From Symsagittifera roscoffensis (Eukaryota; Xenacoelomorpha; Acoela; Convolutidae): a DNA stretch of 64,000 bases. Of this stretch, positions 54,085 to 64,000 are shown in pieces. How positions within the stretch are numbered: position 1 is the stretch's first letter; each line of letters begins with the position of its first letter. A program made the translations under genes and the position numbers. The notes beneath the pieces are model-generated. The model made no database searches and was not told the DNA's origin. It saw nothing but the letters and a program-made list of their open reading frames with translations. The DNA lies in NCBI RefSeq assembly GCF_963678635.1, contig NC_087068.1, positions 23,090,388-23,154,387 on the forward strand, read 5' to 3'.

Positions 54085-54494
54085 TGAGTTAGGTCCGATG
54101 TGGTTAACTCATAGAGTAATTTCGGATAGGGTACACCGTCTGCTCGTCACGCTATCTTATTTTCGGCCGGATAGATTCGTGCAACTTCTTAGTCTAATAC
54201 CGATCCTAATCTTACTCTTATACTTACTAGTCTCAGGGTGTTTAACTAGTCTCTGCTAGGCTCAATAGATCTAGGGTATACTGGTTTGTTGCGGCTGCTG
54301 AAGTTCTCTCGGAGAGACAACTAACTTCTAAGTTAAATTCAAATCTCTCTGGTGCTGAAATTACAAGTAATTTCAGCACTTACAAATAAGTGGGTTGTTA
54401 GTTAGATGGATCATGATTGGTTAATATTAAATACTTTACAGTGGTAAAATATCTAATTTATCCAATCATAAAATATAGTTTAGATCAGGTTCCA
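54085..54494 (-). repeat. 5' LTR (element orientation) of the 20-kb element
   Basis: 410 bp, identical to 34,569-34,978 except for C/T differences at about 54,324 and 54,459. Followed by ATAA. It should contain the promoter, but I cannot point to a specific TATA or initiator with confidence. Confidence 0.96.
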
Positions 54495-54719
54495 ATAAGT
54501 TCTAAAAATTTGCTTCTGCATACAAAAAATCTGCTCTAAGACATTTTTTGAAATTGATTCAGATGCATTTTTTCCATACGATAGTTTTGGTTTTGTATAG
54601 AAGTTGTAAGAAATTCAGAAGCACAGATTTTTAGAAAAACTCTGCCCTTAAATAGCATTCCCTGGTCGACATGTTTTTCTACGTTTTTGAAAACATACTT
54701 TTCAGTTTACTTTGTCATG

Positions 54720-55520
54720 GCTTTCCCCATGTGTTTCTATGTATTTAAAAACAGAAAACTCGCGATCACCCTGTTTTCAAAAGAAAAATTTTACCATGGC
54801 AAACCTGACCACTTTATACCATTTTGAGTTTCAATTAATTTATTAAGTGCTTATCACCACCACACAGCTTACTAAACTTTAGAGTTCTGATTGAAGTATC
54901 ATCCGCAAACAATTTTACAAGTACGCTGCTGGTTGACTGCATTTACAAAATATGACGTAGCACTGATCCTTGTGGAAGACTTTCATATATGTAAAGCTAT
55001 CGGAAAAAGAAAAGATTAGTTTGAATAGACAAACTGATGTCGTTTTATGAAATTATATTAAATTAAATTTCTAATTTTCCCTCGGAACCACCTTTTTTTC
55101 AACAAGATGCACAATCAACGGCAGTAAATGCTTTCGGTATATCAAAGGAAAGCATGAAAAACCTTTTTTTTGTCAATTTGTTCCTTAAAGTTATCTCTAA
55201 TGGACAAAAATATATGTGTACTAAAACTGTTGGATCAAAAGCCAAACTGATTTTCAACTATTAGATTGTTTTAGCTGCAAATTTACATTAGTCTTTAACA
55301 ATAATTTTTTCGAAAAGTTTTTCATAGAAGACAATAAAAACTATTAGATAAAAATTATTGGGTTCCATAGGCGACCAATATCATGCTATGTAGTGGTAAA
55401 GTTTTTACAGTTTTGATAAAATCAGGAAAACATTCCATCTGAAAGTATGTAATAAAAAATTAAGCTAAATGATCAAGCAGCGCCGGACTAGAAGGCCTAA
55501 GCATTTTTAAAATGTACTAT
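54720..55520 (-). pseudogene. Fossil LINE reverse transcriptase
   Basis: On the minus strand, broken frames carry the RT landmarks in the right order: a finger-like segment near 55,450-55,500 (LRPSSPALLDHLA-like), motif A as SFDIPKAFTAVD at about 55,115-55,163, LPQGSVL at about 54,957-54,980 and FADDTSI at about 54,888-54,920. Many stops interrupt it. The pattern is that of a CR1/Jockey-type non-LTR retrotransposon, related in layout to the LINE at 60,820-64,000 but in opposite orientation and far more decayed. Confidence 0.65.
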
Positions 55521-56061
55521 TCGTTTTGACCAGTTGATTTTTTAGTTCATATTTTCAAGTTTTAGGAGTTTGTTAAACTTTTACACAACTGGGGTAACAA
55601 CTGCGCAATAAAAGGTCTCCTCGTTTGTCTTCTTTTCAGATGGAAATGTCAGATGAAAACTTCAGCTGGAAAAATTATAGATAGCCCTGTCGAAGCTTTG
55701 ACGTCAGGTGTTGCCAAAACCTCCTGTTTTGATCATTCCTAAATATTGACGGTATATACTGCTCTTTAATGCAGTCTCCCATTGTACTCATGTACTCAAA
55801 AATAAATTAACCGTACAGCTGCTGCCACTATGTGCTCGTTTTACTTAAGTAGCTTTTTAGCCCACAAGAAAAACTCATCGATCTGGGTAGCAGATTTTTT
55901 TTCCTTGCAACTCTTATAAAAAAGTTTATATTTGATTCTGTTTCCAGTTTCTTATTCGCACGAGATTTTCCGTTCTAATACATATCATCAAAGCTGATTG
56001 CTTTTGTAGTCATCGTAGTAGAAAACCTGTTTCACGGGTAGCCGGAGTTACACTAAAAATC
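55521..56061. other. Spacer without a supported gene
   Basis: AT-rich. It may contain further decayed LINE sequence on the minus strand, but no motif is clear. Confidence 0.5.
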
Positions 56062-56201
56062 AAACTATGTCCGCGCCAAACCGGCCCTCTTTAACAAAGG
56101 GGCAATCACATCTACCAATATTCCAAGCGCTAGCGCTTGGAGTATTGGTAGATGTGATTTCCCCTTTGTTAAAGAGGCCCGGTTTGGCGCGGACATAGTT
56201 T
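56062..56201. repeat. 140-bp near-perfect palindrome
   Basis: Arms of about 70 bp with virtually no spacer; the centre is CCAAGCGCTAGCGCTTGG (56,123-56,140). Outer ends AAACTATGTCCGCGCC and GGCGCGGACATAGTTT. A few mismatches occur. It could be a short palindromic transposable element; a clear target duplication is not seen. Confidence 0.93.
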
Positions 56202-56764
56202 AGCAGTTTTATAGATGAGAAATTAAGTCATATAACGTTTAAAACAGTCATTTTAAAGAAACTTTAAGTTGTTCGTGATGGTCAAATACTACCTTTGTTT
56301 TGTCATTTCGTTCGAATTGACCGAAAAAAAATAAATTGAGAACATGGATAGAGTGGATCAATCTGCCTTCTCATTCATTCCAAGAACGAGCTGACAATTG
56401 CTAGATCTTTAGCTGAAAACATTTCCTATTCTCACACTTTTTGTTATTCCGGCAATATTTTTTCATACTGAGAACCTTGAGCATTTGACATTCGGATGCT
56501 CTTTACAAGTTGCATCATTTCTGGTTTACTATTCTTTTAGCCTCGTTTTTGTGCTCAAAAGACTTATTTCGAGGAAGATAAAATACGGACGAAACTATTT
56601 AGTCGATGTGTGAGAAAACCATTTCCGACCTAAATAAACAGGTTGGCACTCAAAGTTAGCGCACTCTGTTTGCCTTACTTGTCCTAAAATGATGCAATTT
56701 ACTGAGCTGGTGCACTGAACATTTTTTAAGTACGATAAAATTATTTAAAGATTTTAACGGTGGC
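56202..56764. other. Spacer without a supported gene
   Basis: No ORF, RNA gene or repeat recognised. Confidence 0.5.
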
Positions 56765-58081
56765 CAGTCAATAAGCAGAATGGTCAAAGAGCAGAATGAG
56801 TCCAAGAGCAGAAAAACAGAAATATAGCTACTTTATCGGTAAATTAAATATAAGTATTGTCAAAGTTATCAAAAACCGAATGTTTTATGCATAATTTGAA
56901 TTATTTAATCAAGATTTTGTTTTAAAAATTCAATGAATAAACTTAATGAAATTATTCAATTCTTGCATAGTTTATTCATTTTTCGATATTTTTACGACTC
57001 TTATGGTTGTTTTTATTAATTAGCCCGTAAAAACCAATTGAAGGTATATTATTTTCTGTTTTTCTGCTTCTGGACCTACCCGCATCCAGTTTCAAGCGTT
57101 AATAATTGATCATATTAGAATTTTAGTACCAGTCTTACTAAAATTGAGAAACAATCGATTTTAATCAAATAATAATCGATTATAATCTCTCTTTTTGAAA
57201 TCAAATTCTAATTAACTATGATTTTTTATATTCTTTTATAATCGATTATTTATTCGTCTATTTTTCGATACAATTATAATCGATTTTAATTCATTATAAT
57301 CCATTATTTTTATTCCAATTTCTAATACATTAATTTTGCACAGAAATCCATTACAATCGATTATTATTGATTATAATCCCTTTTGTTTGTCCTTTTGTCT
57401 TCGAAGTTGCATCTAAATTGCTTAAATTTTATGCTTTTTGTGGACGTTGATTCCTATGAAAAATGATATAAATATTTTTAAAGTTTTCCAATTAGTTCAA
57501 TTTTGTAAGTTTTGTTTGTCATTTCTTCCCCATTAAAGTTGTTTTGTGATGCATATTTTAAGCTTTTTTAAACACCAAAACATCAGCAAGTTAATTTGTT
57601 TCATGATTGATTCGAAAGATTTCTTTTTCATCTACCGCGTGAACCTTTCCACTCATATGAAAGTATCTCTATGAAACTTTCGTTTCGTGGTTAAACTTTG
57701 TGTTCAGATGAATCAAAGTGTTCAAGAGATCTTTTTTTAGAGATTTTCTGATTGACACAAAAACAATAACCGAAAAAATATATTTCGAATAGTTTTAATG
57801 TGACAAAATTTCGGCAAAATAAGAGATTATAATCGATTATAATTGATTTTAAGGTTTTTTTTTGTAAGAACTATAATCAATTATAATCGGTTACAGAGAT
57901 TATAATCTCTTGAAAATATCACGATTATAATCATTTATAAATCCTTTAAACACCTCATTTTGGTTATTATAATCAATTATAATTGTTTAAAAAAATCATC
58001 ATAATAATCCGTTATAACCGACTATTTACGCCTAAACTTGGATGCGGGCATTCTGCACTTCGACCATTCTGCTATTTGCTG
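56765..58081. mobile_element. AT-rich element with inverted ends (~1.3 kb)
   Basis: The left end AATAAGCAGAATGGTCAAAG with AGCAGAATG is mirrored at the right end by CATTCTGC then CTTCGACCATTCTGC, roughly 30 bp of imperfect inverted repeat; CCCGCATCC (57,068) and GGATGCGGGC (58,040) form a second inverted pair. The interior is dominated by a degenerate ATAATCGATTATAATC-type repeat. No transposase is encoded, so it would be a nonautonomous element. Confidence 0.6.
57100..58030. repeat. Degenerate ATAATCGATTATAATC repeat
   Basis: Numerous variants of AATCGATTATAATC, itself nearly palindromic, are scattered irregularly through this AT-rich interval. Confidence 0.8.
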
Positions 58082-60657
58082 CGCCTACGTTTTCAACCTA
58101 CTTACTTGACTAAGATGAAACTGAAAGTGTGACAACTAAGATTAAAACGAAAGGGTCATGCAAATTTTCATTTTCGCTTCTTAAAATAATTGGTTTGAAA
58201 CTAAAACCAAGTCCAATTGAGTTGAGTTAGTTATTAGCCAATTGGCAGCTCTTCTGTTGCAGTTTTGATCAAGATTGTGGAGAAGCTACTTATTATGATG
58301 AATGGTTTCATTGTGTCTCGCATGGATCAACAACTGTCAGCTACACTCAAACTTCAACCCATGATACAAGTGACGATAACTATTACAGATAAATGAACAA
58401 AAAAATCAAATATGGAATCAGACTGAGTTACAACCCTCATCAACAAAAAATAAAATTGGGACTTGGTAAGGCCAATCCAGTTTTCGAGTTTCTTACAATT
58501 GAGATTGGTTTCGATGAAATTGCCTATAAAGATTTAAGGATCTGCTACAAGCACCATTCTCGCTTTGAATGAAACTGATATCAATGAAAATGAACCAAAA
58601 TCCTTGTACCAGACGACTTACTCTAATAAATGAAAGTGTAAACTTTCCGATTCTTGACAGTTCGAATGTGGAGAGTTGGATGACAAGTGGACCTTTACCC
58701 AGATAGTTGATTGGCACGATCGAAGCAGCTTGAGATTACGCCGTGACAGTCAATCTTCTAATAAAAGACGGTGGAAATTAGAGTCGAACCCAACTAACCG
58801 CTCATATCACTCAAAAGGCAAAGATAGCCCATAAAGAAACACCATGTTTGATGGAGGAAAATATGATGTTGATTTGAATTACTCTGATCCTTCGAGAATT
58901 TCTCATCTGGTGTTCGCCAGAAAATGGTTTTCCTTGGAGAGTCCTATTAAATCTCAGATTTCATTGCAAACCGATTTAGTAGGCGACCATTATCCTGACT
59001 TGTCGGTGCTCCTGTCGGTGCTGCAATTGAATTGGAGAAACGAATCAAACACTAAGAGACACCGCAAAGTAAAAAATAAAACTTCAACTCAAGAGACAGT
59101 TTTGGAAAGTTTCCTCCAGAAGCCCATCACACTGGTAGTATTCAAGAGCTTTTGTTGAGAAGTTGGAAGAAAGCAAGGTAGGCAGCTGAAGGATTCCTCA
59201 AACCACTAGAGATAATACTATGTATTTTACAAGGAGTCATGTAGAGCGTAGAGCGTACTGGATCCATATCAGTAGGCAAGGATAGAGCACTAGATAGTGG
59301 GCAAGGATCCAAAGGTTCTGGAACATAATCCAAGACATTTTTCCCTCAGTCGATCAAAAACTTTTGTCCCATGTATTCCAATTACTGACCGATATTCCTA
59401 TTTGAGTTTTAACTTTTTTGGCCTCAAAAGGAAAGCCTTTTTTAGTTTACTTTAACAATTCTTATAGATCCAGAGTGTGCTAGTTCACGCCACACTCATT
59501 ATAAGGCGATACATATTTAATGTTTAGGTTTCAAGTCCTTTTTCTTGACTAAGATGAAGGGTGAAACATTAAAAGGTCGGATGTTTTTGCTTTCTTGTTT
59601 GCGGAAATTTTGCTTTTCTTACTCACTTAGGGATCTGGATTTTGAATCGGCAAATTAATTGAGTTTTCAGCAAATGACATTTCTTTTTCCTGAAGTTTCA
59701 ATCGATATTAAGACAACTACTGGATACAGTCCTTTAGCTCCAATTTTGAAAATTGGTTGCCAAAACCGGCCTAATGCGTCCGGCCTAATTGAGTTGAGTT
59801 AGCAGCCAAAAGCGCTTCGATTTGACCTTGTCAGAAATATTTTCCCCTCCCAAAGCGTAAAAATTTCCCGATTTGAAATCTTTAGCCCCTCATCACAAGG
59901 TGCAAGTGTGGTTGAAATCATAAAAAAATCTAAACTGTTTTCAGGTTTACGGGACATTGATGGTTGTTTCAAAACTAGTTATAACATGGAAGATTCATTT
60001 TTAGACTTTGTATTTTGGTCCATTTTAAGATTTCTCTGAGAAAAAAAAATATTTTTTTTTTCAAAAAATGATCAACAATTATCATCAGATTTAGCAAAAA
60101 TTGAAAAAAAACTAGAAAGAATTTTGTAATGAAAAATCAATTCAAAGAAATTATAAAGAAGTCAAAATTCACATATTGCGGTATATAATTTTTCATAGAA
60201 AATCATGATTTAAAAGAAGTTAATGATTAGTTGTTGATATGCAAAAAAGTTCAATTAGAGGGAAAATAGTTACACCTAGAACAAAAGGCTGATTTAAGTT
60301 ACTTTTTGAGACAATTAGCAGAACTGTTTATTTTTTGCAATTCAATTTTAAGTTAACGCGTGAAAAAGCTCTGATTTCTGTGAAATTTACTTTTTCGAAT
60401 GCGGGAAAAACATTGAGAACTGAGTCTTAAAAAGGAGCCATTGCGTTGATGATCGTTTCAGTTCTAAAACGTCGCGACCTTGCTTCGTGAATTTGCTGTT
60501 CAAAAAAGTGAACTTTAAATGACTTTAGGCCAGGTTTTTCTTATCAAATTCATCGTAAATTGCAATCCATTTTGGACCTAGTTACATCTCCTTACAGCCT
60601 CCTCCCATCATGATTGGGGGAGGTGGAGAATGTTAGCTTGATTCGCGGTTTTTTCTA
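58082..60657. other. 2.6 kb without a supported gene
   Basis: Short ORFs at 58,493-58,717 (-), 58,844-59,158 (+) and 59,142-59,333 (-) have no recognisable domain and no supporting signals. The text from 59,900 to 60,400 is A-rich and simple. Nothing else was recognised. Confidence 0.5.
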
Positions 60658-60821
60658 CCCGAGTCGAGACTTTTTAGCTAATTTGAAGCAAGATTTGAGC
60701 GGTTTGAGCGGTTTTTTTAGACGATTACGTTCAAAATCTTGCTTCAAAATGAGCGGTTTGAGCGGTTTTTGAGCGGTTTATCTAATAAAAACCGCTCAAA
60801 AACCGCGCACGGTTTATCTAG
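60658..60821 (+). repeat. GAGCGGTTT foldback element, half copy
   Basis: Begins CCCGAGTCGAGA, the reverse complement of the right end of the 25,797-26,190 copy (near TCTCGACTCGGG), and continues with the same GAAGCAAGATTTGAGCGG and GAGCGGTTTTTGAGCGG segments before stopping near the palindrome centre, where LINE sequence begins. Two copies sharing this end show a dispersed element with a defined terminus. Confidence 0.85.
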
Positions 60822-60826
60822 AAATA

Positions 60827-61573
60827 GTGACCTTCAATGAGAAACAGTCGGTTCTAAACTGCTCTTTTTTTGCTTGCCACGAATTCAAAACATCGCACAC
60901 TTATTCAATGGCGAATACCAATACCTTATTCGATCAAATAAAAGATACAGAAAATATTGATCATAAATTGAAAGACCTTTTACAAGGGCTAATTGAGAAT
61001 GTAAATACTAAGGATGATATCCTTGTTGGATTGCAAAATTGGTATCATTTTCTAGAGAATAAACTTAATGAAATGGAAAGATATAGTTCAAAAGATTGTC
61101 TTATTTTGCAAAATTTACCTTTAAGTTCTGGAAATTTTACCCATGATGTCAGCGCCTTTTTTGACGACGTTATGGACGTGGAGGTAAACAGCTACGATCC
61201 TGTGAGTCAAAACCAAAAATGTGTGGTTATAGTGAGAAATGTCTTCTTTAATGTAAAAAACAGAATTTATGGCAGAAAAACGTTAATGAAAGATTTTTTG
61301 CACCCTGTAAATCAGCAACCAGTGTATATAACAGAGAGTCTTACTCAGCGCGATTCAGAGCTTCTTGATTAATCTCGGGGTTTGGGAATGTACACAGTTA
61401 CAAATAATTGTCCTCCTAAAGTTTTCGTTTCGATAGCAAATGGTGAATTTCAAAGTCGCAAATTAGTTGATATGAAGGATGCAGATCAAATTTTCAAAAA
61501 TAAGAATCCAACGATGGCAAAACAGGCAAAAAATGCGAGAAATCAAAATCCTCGAGTAGTACAAAATAATTAA
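60827..61573 (+). pseudogene. LINE ORF1 protein
   Basis: RNA-binding partner of the LINE. The probable start is MANTNTLFDQIKD at 60,908. A helical segment (about residues 10-55 from there) is followed by MERYSSKDCLILQNLPL, an RRM-like strand as found in ORF1 proteins, then VYITESLTQRDSELLD. A single in-frame TAA at 61,370 separates this from the same-frame continuation 61,382-61,573 (YTVTNNCPPKVFVSIANGEF, then Lys/Asn-rich). One nonsense change is therefore enough to explain the split. Confidence 0.75.
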
Positions 61574-61602
61574 AACAACTTTTCTCGCCTCCTATTGTTT
61601 CA

Positions 61603-61788
61603 GTGAGGAAACGTGATAGAGAATTAACCCCGAACAATGTGGAAAGAAATCAACTGATTGATGAATTTTACAGTAGGCTATCGGATCCCGTCAAATTGGT
61701 GCAATTTGTGGAATTACTTCAAAGGGATTCTCCGAGGCCCAAATTTGTCAACAATGGAAATAAAACTAATGAAAATAATTTTGATTAG
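61603..61788 (+). pseudogene. LINE ORF1 tail / inter-ORF segment
   Basis: 61 codons (VERNQLIDEFYSRLSDPVKL, then VELLQRDSPRPKF) in another frame just before the endonuclease. Probably the end of ORF1 displaced by a frame change near 61,575-61,600. Confidence 0.45.
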
Positions 61789-61789
61789 T

Positions 61790-62520
61790 GGCAAATGCAT
61801 TTCAACTCTATTTACAGTTTTTTGCCGAAATTCTCTTTTGTTTTATTTTAGAAAAAACTTTTTGCGAGATATGACTGACCTGACAACAACAAAAACTGAA
61901 TTTTGTCCAAATGTTCAATCCATAAGAGCCTATCATGTCCAATTATTAGTCCTTGGTAGTATTGAATCCTTTAATAACAAGCCTGCATTAGTCGGGCTGA
62001 CTGAAACATGGCTCTTGGACAATGATTCTATTGGCTTTTAGCTAACTTAGAAGGTTATGACAATATTGTTTGTGCAAACCGCGTAAACGCTAGAGATGGA
62101 AGCGTTGCATCTTACATTAAAACTGGCCTCAACTATAGTTATTTTAAATTACCAGTCAGTTTGGAGCACATCGTTATCAAATTGTGTTTTGTCGATCACT
62201 CTTCACTAAATGTTTGCATATTATATTGTCCACCCAATCTCAAACAAGACCTTTTTTTGAAATTATTTGAAGATTTATAGCTTGAAATGGAAGCATTAAA
62301 CGGTGAAACTTTGCTAATTGGTGATTTAAAGGTCGATATTATGGGTATCCAGCGCAACTTTATTGACTATAAAAATCTACTGCATTGTTTTGATTTAGAA
62401 ATTCAAAGTATCGAGCCAACTAGAGTAACTAATATATCAAGTGCACGCATTGACCATAGAACTGCGGCGGAGGCAACTCAGGTAACAACAATAAATTGTA
62501 CTGTTAGTGACCATTAAGGA
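61790..62520 (+). pseudogene. LINE ORF2 endonuclease domain
   Basis: Nicks target DNA to prime reverse transcription. Readable EEP-nuclease motifs are LVGLTETWLLDND (61,990-62,030; Glu of the ETW motif), ILYCPPNL (62,220), LLIGDLKVDI (62,310-62,340; canonical GDFN replaced by GDLK), ARIDHRTA (62,443) and VSDH at 62,505-62,516 (catalytic Ser-Asp-His). Frames change near 62,040, and stops lie at 62,278 and 62,516, so it is inactive. Confidence 0.75.
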
Positions 62521-62639
62521 CTTATGTGTGACCTAAAATTTATTTCAGAAAAGTAAAAAGTGGATTCTTATCAATCGGATTTCAACTATGATTTACTACT
62601 AAATGATGATTATAGTTTAAAAATTTTGTTTTCGCTAAA

Positions 62640-64000
62640 AAATTGATTGAACAAAAATGATAATGATGATCCTAACCTGTACATCAGTGAAATGACTCAA
62701 AATTTGATTGATGAATTTTCTAAGTATTGCCCAAAAAACTCGAAAAAGAATAAAAACAACCACCCATGGGTTAATCTGAAAATTAAGAGAATGATGAATA
62801 ACCAAAATATTATATACAAAAAGTCGGTAAGACACCATCCATTGAAAACAGAAATAATTTCACCTCATGTAGAAACAATGTTATTAAGGCTATAAGGGAG
62901 AGTAAACGCTGGTACTATGATAACATGATAACGAGGAAGCAGAACTCGTCCGGAACTTTTGATGCTTTTAATCGTTTCTGTGGTAAAAAAAATGTGCATA
63001 CTGCTTCGTTCTTTGTTAATATTTTCAATGAACACTCTGCTACTATTGGAGAAAATTTAACAGAAAACTTCAAACAAAACGTGTATAGATCAATTTTTCC
63101 AGTTAGTGAAAACACATTCGTTATATATGATACCAATCGATATGAGATACTAAAGGAAATTAAAATCTTGAACAATAAAAAGTCGACTGGTCAGGATGGG
63201 GTATGTAGTACAATGGTAAATTTTTCTGCTCCGGTGCTGGCTGACCAGTTTGCGAATTTTTTCAAAATCTGCTTCAAAAAAGAGTGTTTTCCTAAAATTC
63301 TCAAATTTGCAAAAATTTTACAATTGCTTAGAAATGGCGACAAAATTGAAACTGATAACTACCGTGCGATTGATCTGTTGTCTTGTATAAGTAAAATTTA
63401 AAAAAAAAAAACTAATTTCCAAGCGCATATCCAATTTTGCCGCTAAAAAAAGCTTGATTGATAAGCATCAAATTCGTTTTCGGAGTATTCATATGTCATT
63501 TTGTCCATTACTGACTTTTTTCGCGAATCAATTGATAAAAAAAACTTTGTCATCATCCTGCTTTTTTGATTTGAAAAAAGCATTTGATACAGTAGATCGG
63601 AAAACTTAGCGTGACAAACTTTATCAATATGGGTTCAGGGGGAAATTCACAAGTTAGTGACAAATTATCTTACAGGGAGAAATGTTTATTGGAATAAATC
63701 GGTCTCGAATATGCGAGAATGTACAAAAGGTGATCCTGAAGGTTCAGTTTTGGGGCCATTTCTGTTTCTTTAATACATAAATGATATGCCGTTGGCCAGC
63801 AACGTTAAATTAACATTATTTGCAGATGATACAACGGTAGTTGATGCTCAAAAATTTGCATCCAAAACAAAATTCCAGACAGAATTGAATACAATTTGTA
63901 ATTGGTGCAACAAAAACAAACTGCTCATAAATCAAAAGAAGTGCAAATTAATGAAGTTTGGACGGGATAACTTAAAAGAAAAATTTTCTTTTGGGAATAT
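62640..64000 (+). pseudogene. LINE ORF2 reverse transcriptase (incomplete)
   Basis: Copies the LINE RNA. The ORF 62,925-63,401 holds ILNNKKSTGQDGV (finger) and DNYRAIDLLSCISKI, followed in other frames by FFDLKKAFDTVD (about 63,561-63,600; motif A) and LFADDTTVVDA (about 63,818-63,850; catalytic Asp-Asp). Stops such as TAG near 63,607 break it. The C-terminal part lies outside the window. Confidence 0.8.

Larger units (their letters stand above)
34569..54494 (-). mobile_element. 19.9-kb env-bearing Ty3/gypsy-type retrotransposon
   Basis: Bounded by 410-bp direct repeats (34,569-34,978 and 54,085-54,494; constant offset 19,516) with TG...CA ends, flanked by ATAA on both sides (34,565-34,568 and 54,495-54,498), a 4-bp target duplication. 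The LTRs differ at two sites, both C/T, so about 99.5% identity. All main ORFs are on the minus strand in the order extra ORFs, Gag (duplicated), protease, RT-RNase H, integrase, membrane/Pro-rich ORF, envelope-like ORFs, Ser/Pro-rich ORF. RNase H before integrase and a GPY-type tail place it in Ty3/gypsy. Gypsy elements are usually 5-12 kb; this one carries about 8 kb of extra coding sequence outside gag-pol. Reading frames carry at least ten stops or frame changes. Confidence 0.95.
60822..64000 (+). mobile_element. Degenerate LINE (CR1/Jockey-type), cut by the window end
   Basis: Contains an ORF1 protein, an apurinic-type endonuclease and an RT in the usual non-LTR order, all on the + strand, each with stops or frame changes. 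It begins directly after the half foldback and runs beyond the window, so its 3' end is unseen. Confidence 0.85.

Noticed and set aside
58750-58830. Possible tRNA-derived element: GGGTTCGACTC on the minus strand resembles a B box
   Set aside because: No A box or acceptor pairing is found at the right distance, and the T-stem does not pair.
58844-59158. 104-codon plus ORF starting MFDGGKYDVDLN
   Set aside because: No recognisable domain or neighbouring exon, and the flanks are noncoding; length alone is not convincing.

Overview
The window looks like repeat-dominated, AT-rich genomic DNA of an invertebrate animal. It has a long satellite array, two Ty3/gypsy-type LTR retrotransposons, two non-LTR (LINE) remnants and several foldback elements. 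I see no convincing single-copy host gene and no bacterial gene organisation. The species cannot be named from the sequence.

Layout. 1-24,640: a tandem satellite of about 69 monomers, mean about 358 bp, nearly homogeneous at the left and increasingly divergent to the right, where it ends inside the window. 24,640-26,200: a junction zone with a long inverted repeat, a 32-bp tandem repeat and a foldback element built from GAGCGGTTT motifs. 26,827-33,042: a decayed gypsy element on the + strand with TG...CA LTRs and a 4-bp target-site duplication (AAAC), inserted into a 22-bp minisatellite; a 189-bp inverted-repeat element has inserted in its right LTR. 34,569-54,494: a 19.9-kb gypsy-type element on the - strand with 410-bp LTRs that differ at only two positions, flanked by ATAA. 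54,495-60,650: host or old repeat DNA with a fossil LINE reverse transcriptase, a 140-bp palindrome and an AT-rich element with inverted ends. 60,658-64,000: half of a GAGCGG foldback followed by a degenerate LINE (ORF1, endonuclease, reverse transcriptase) that runs off the window.

The 20-kb element is the most interesting object. In element order (right to left) it holds: 5' LTR; a primer-binding-site candidate; a leader; two extra ORFs (114 and 219 aa); Gag with a long N-terminal extension; a 1,231-bp tandem duplication of gag; an Asn/Ser/Arg-rich linker; protease; RT-RNase H; integrase with a GPY-type tail; a small membrane protein ORF that continues, past a stop, into an ATG-less proline/threonine-rich ORF of about 380 codons; an envelope-like glycoprotein region; a proline/serine-rich ORF of about 500 codons with a folded C-terminal part; a noncoding 3' region; and the 3' LTR. 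The expected life cycle is: Gag packages the RNA, protease matures the polyprotein, RT-RNase H and integrase copy and insert it, and the envelope-like protein could serve infection-like transfer. The extra ORFs are unassigned. Nearly every ORF carries a stop or frame break, many at A/T homopolymers, although the LTRs indicate recent insertion. This copy is therefore damaged, carried in trans, or affected by sequence errors.
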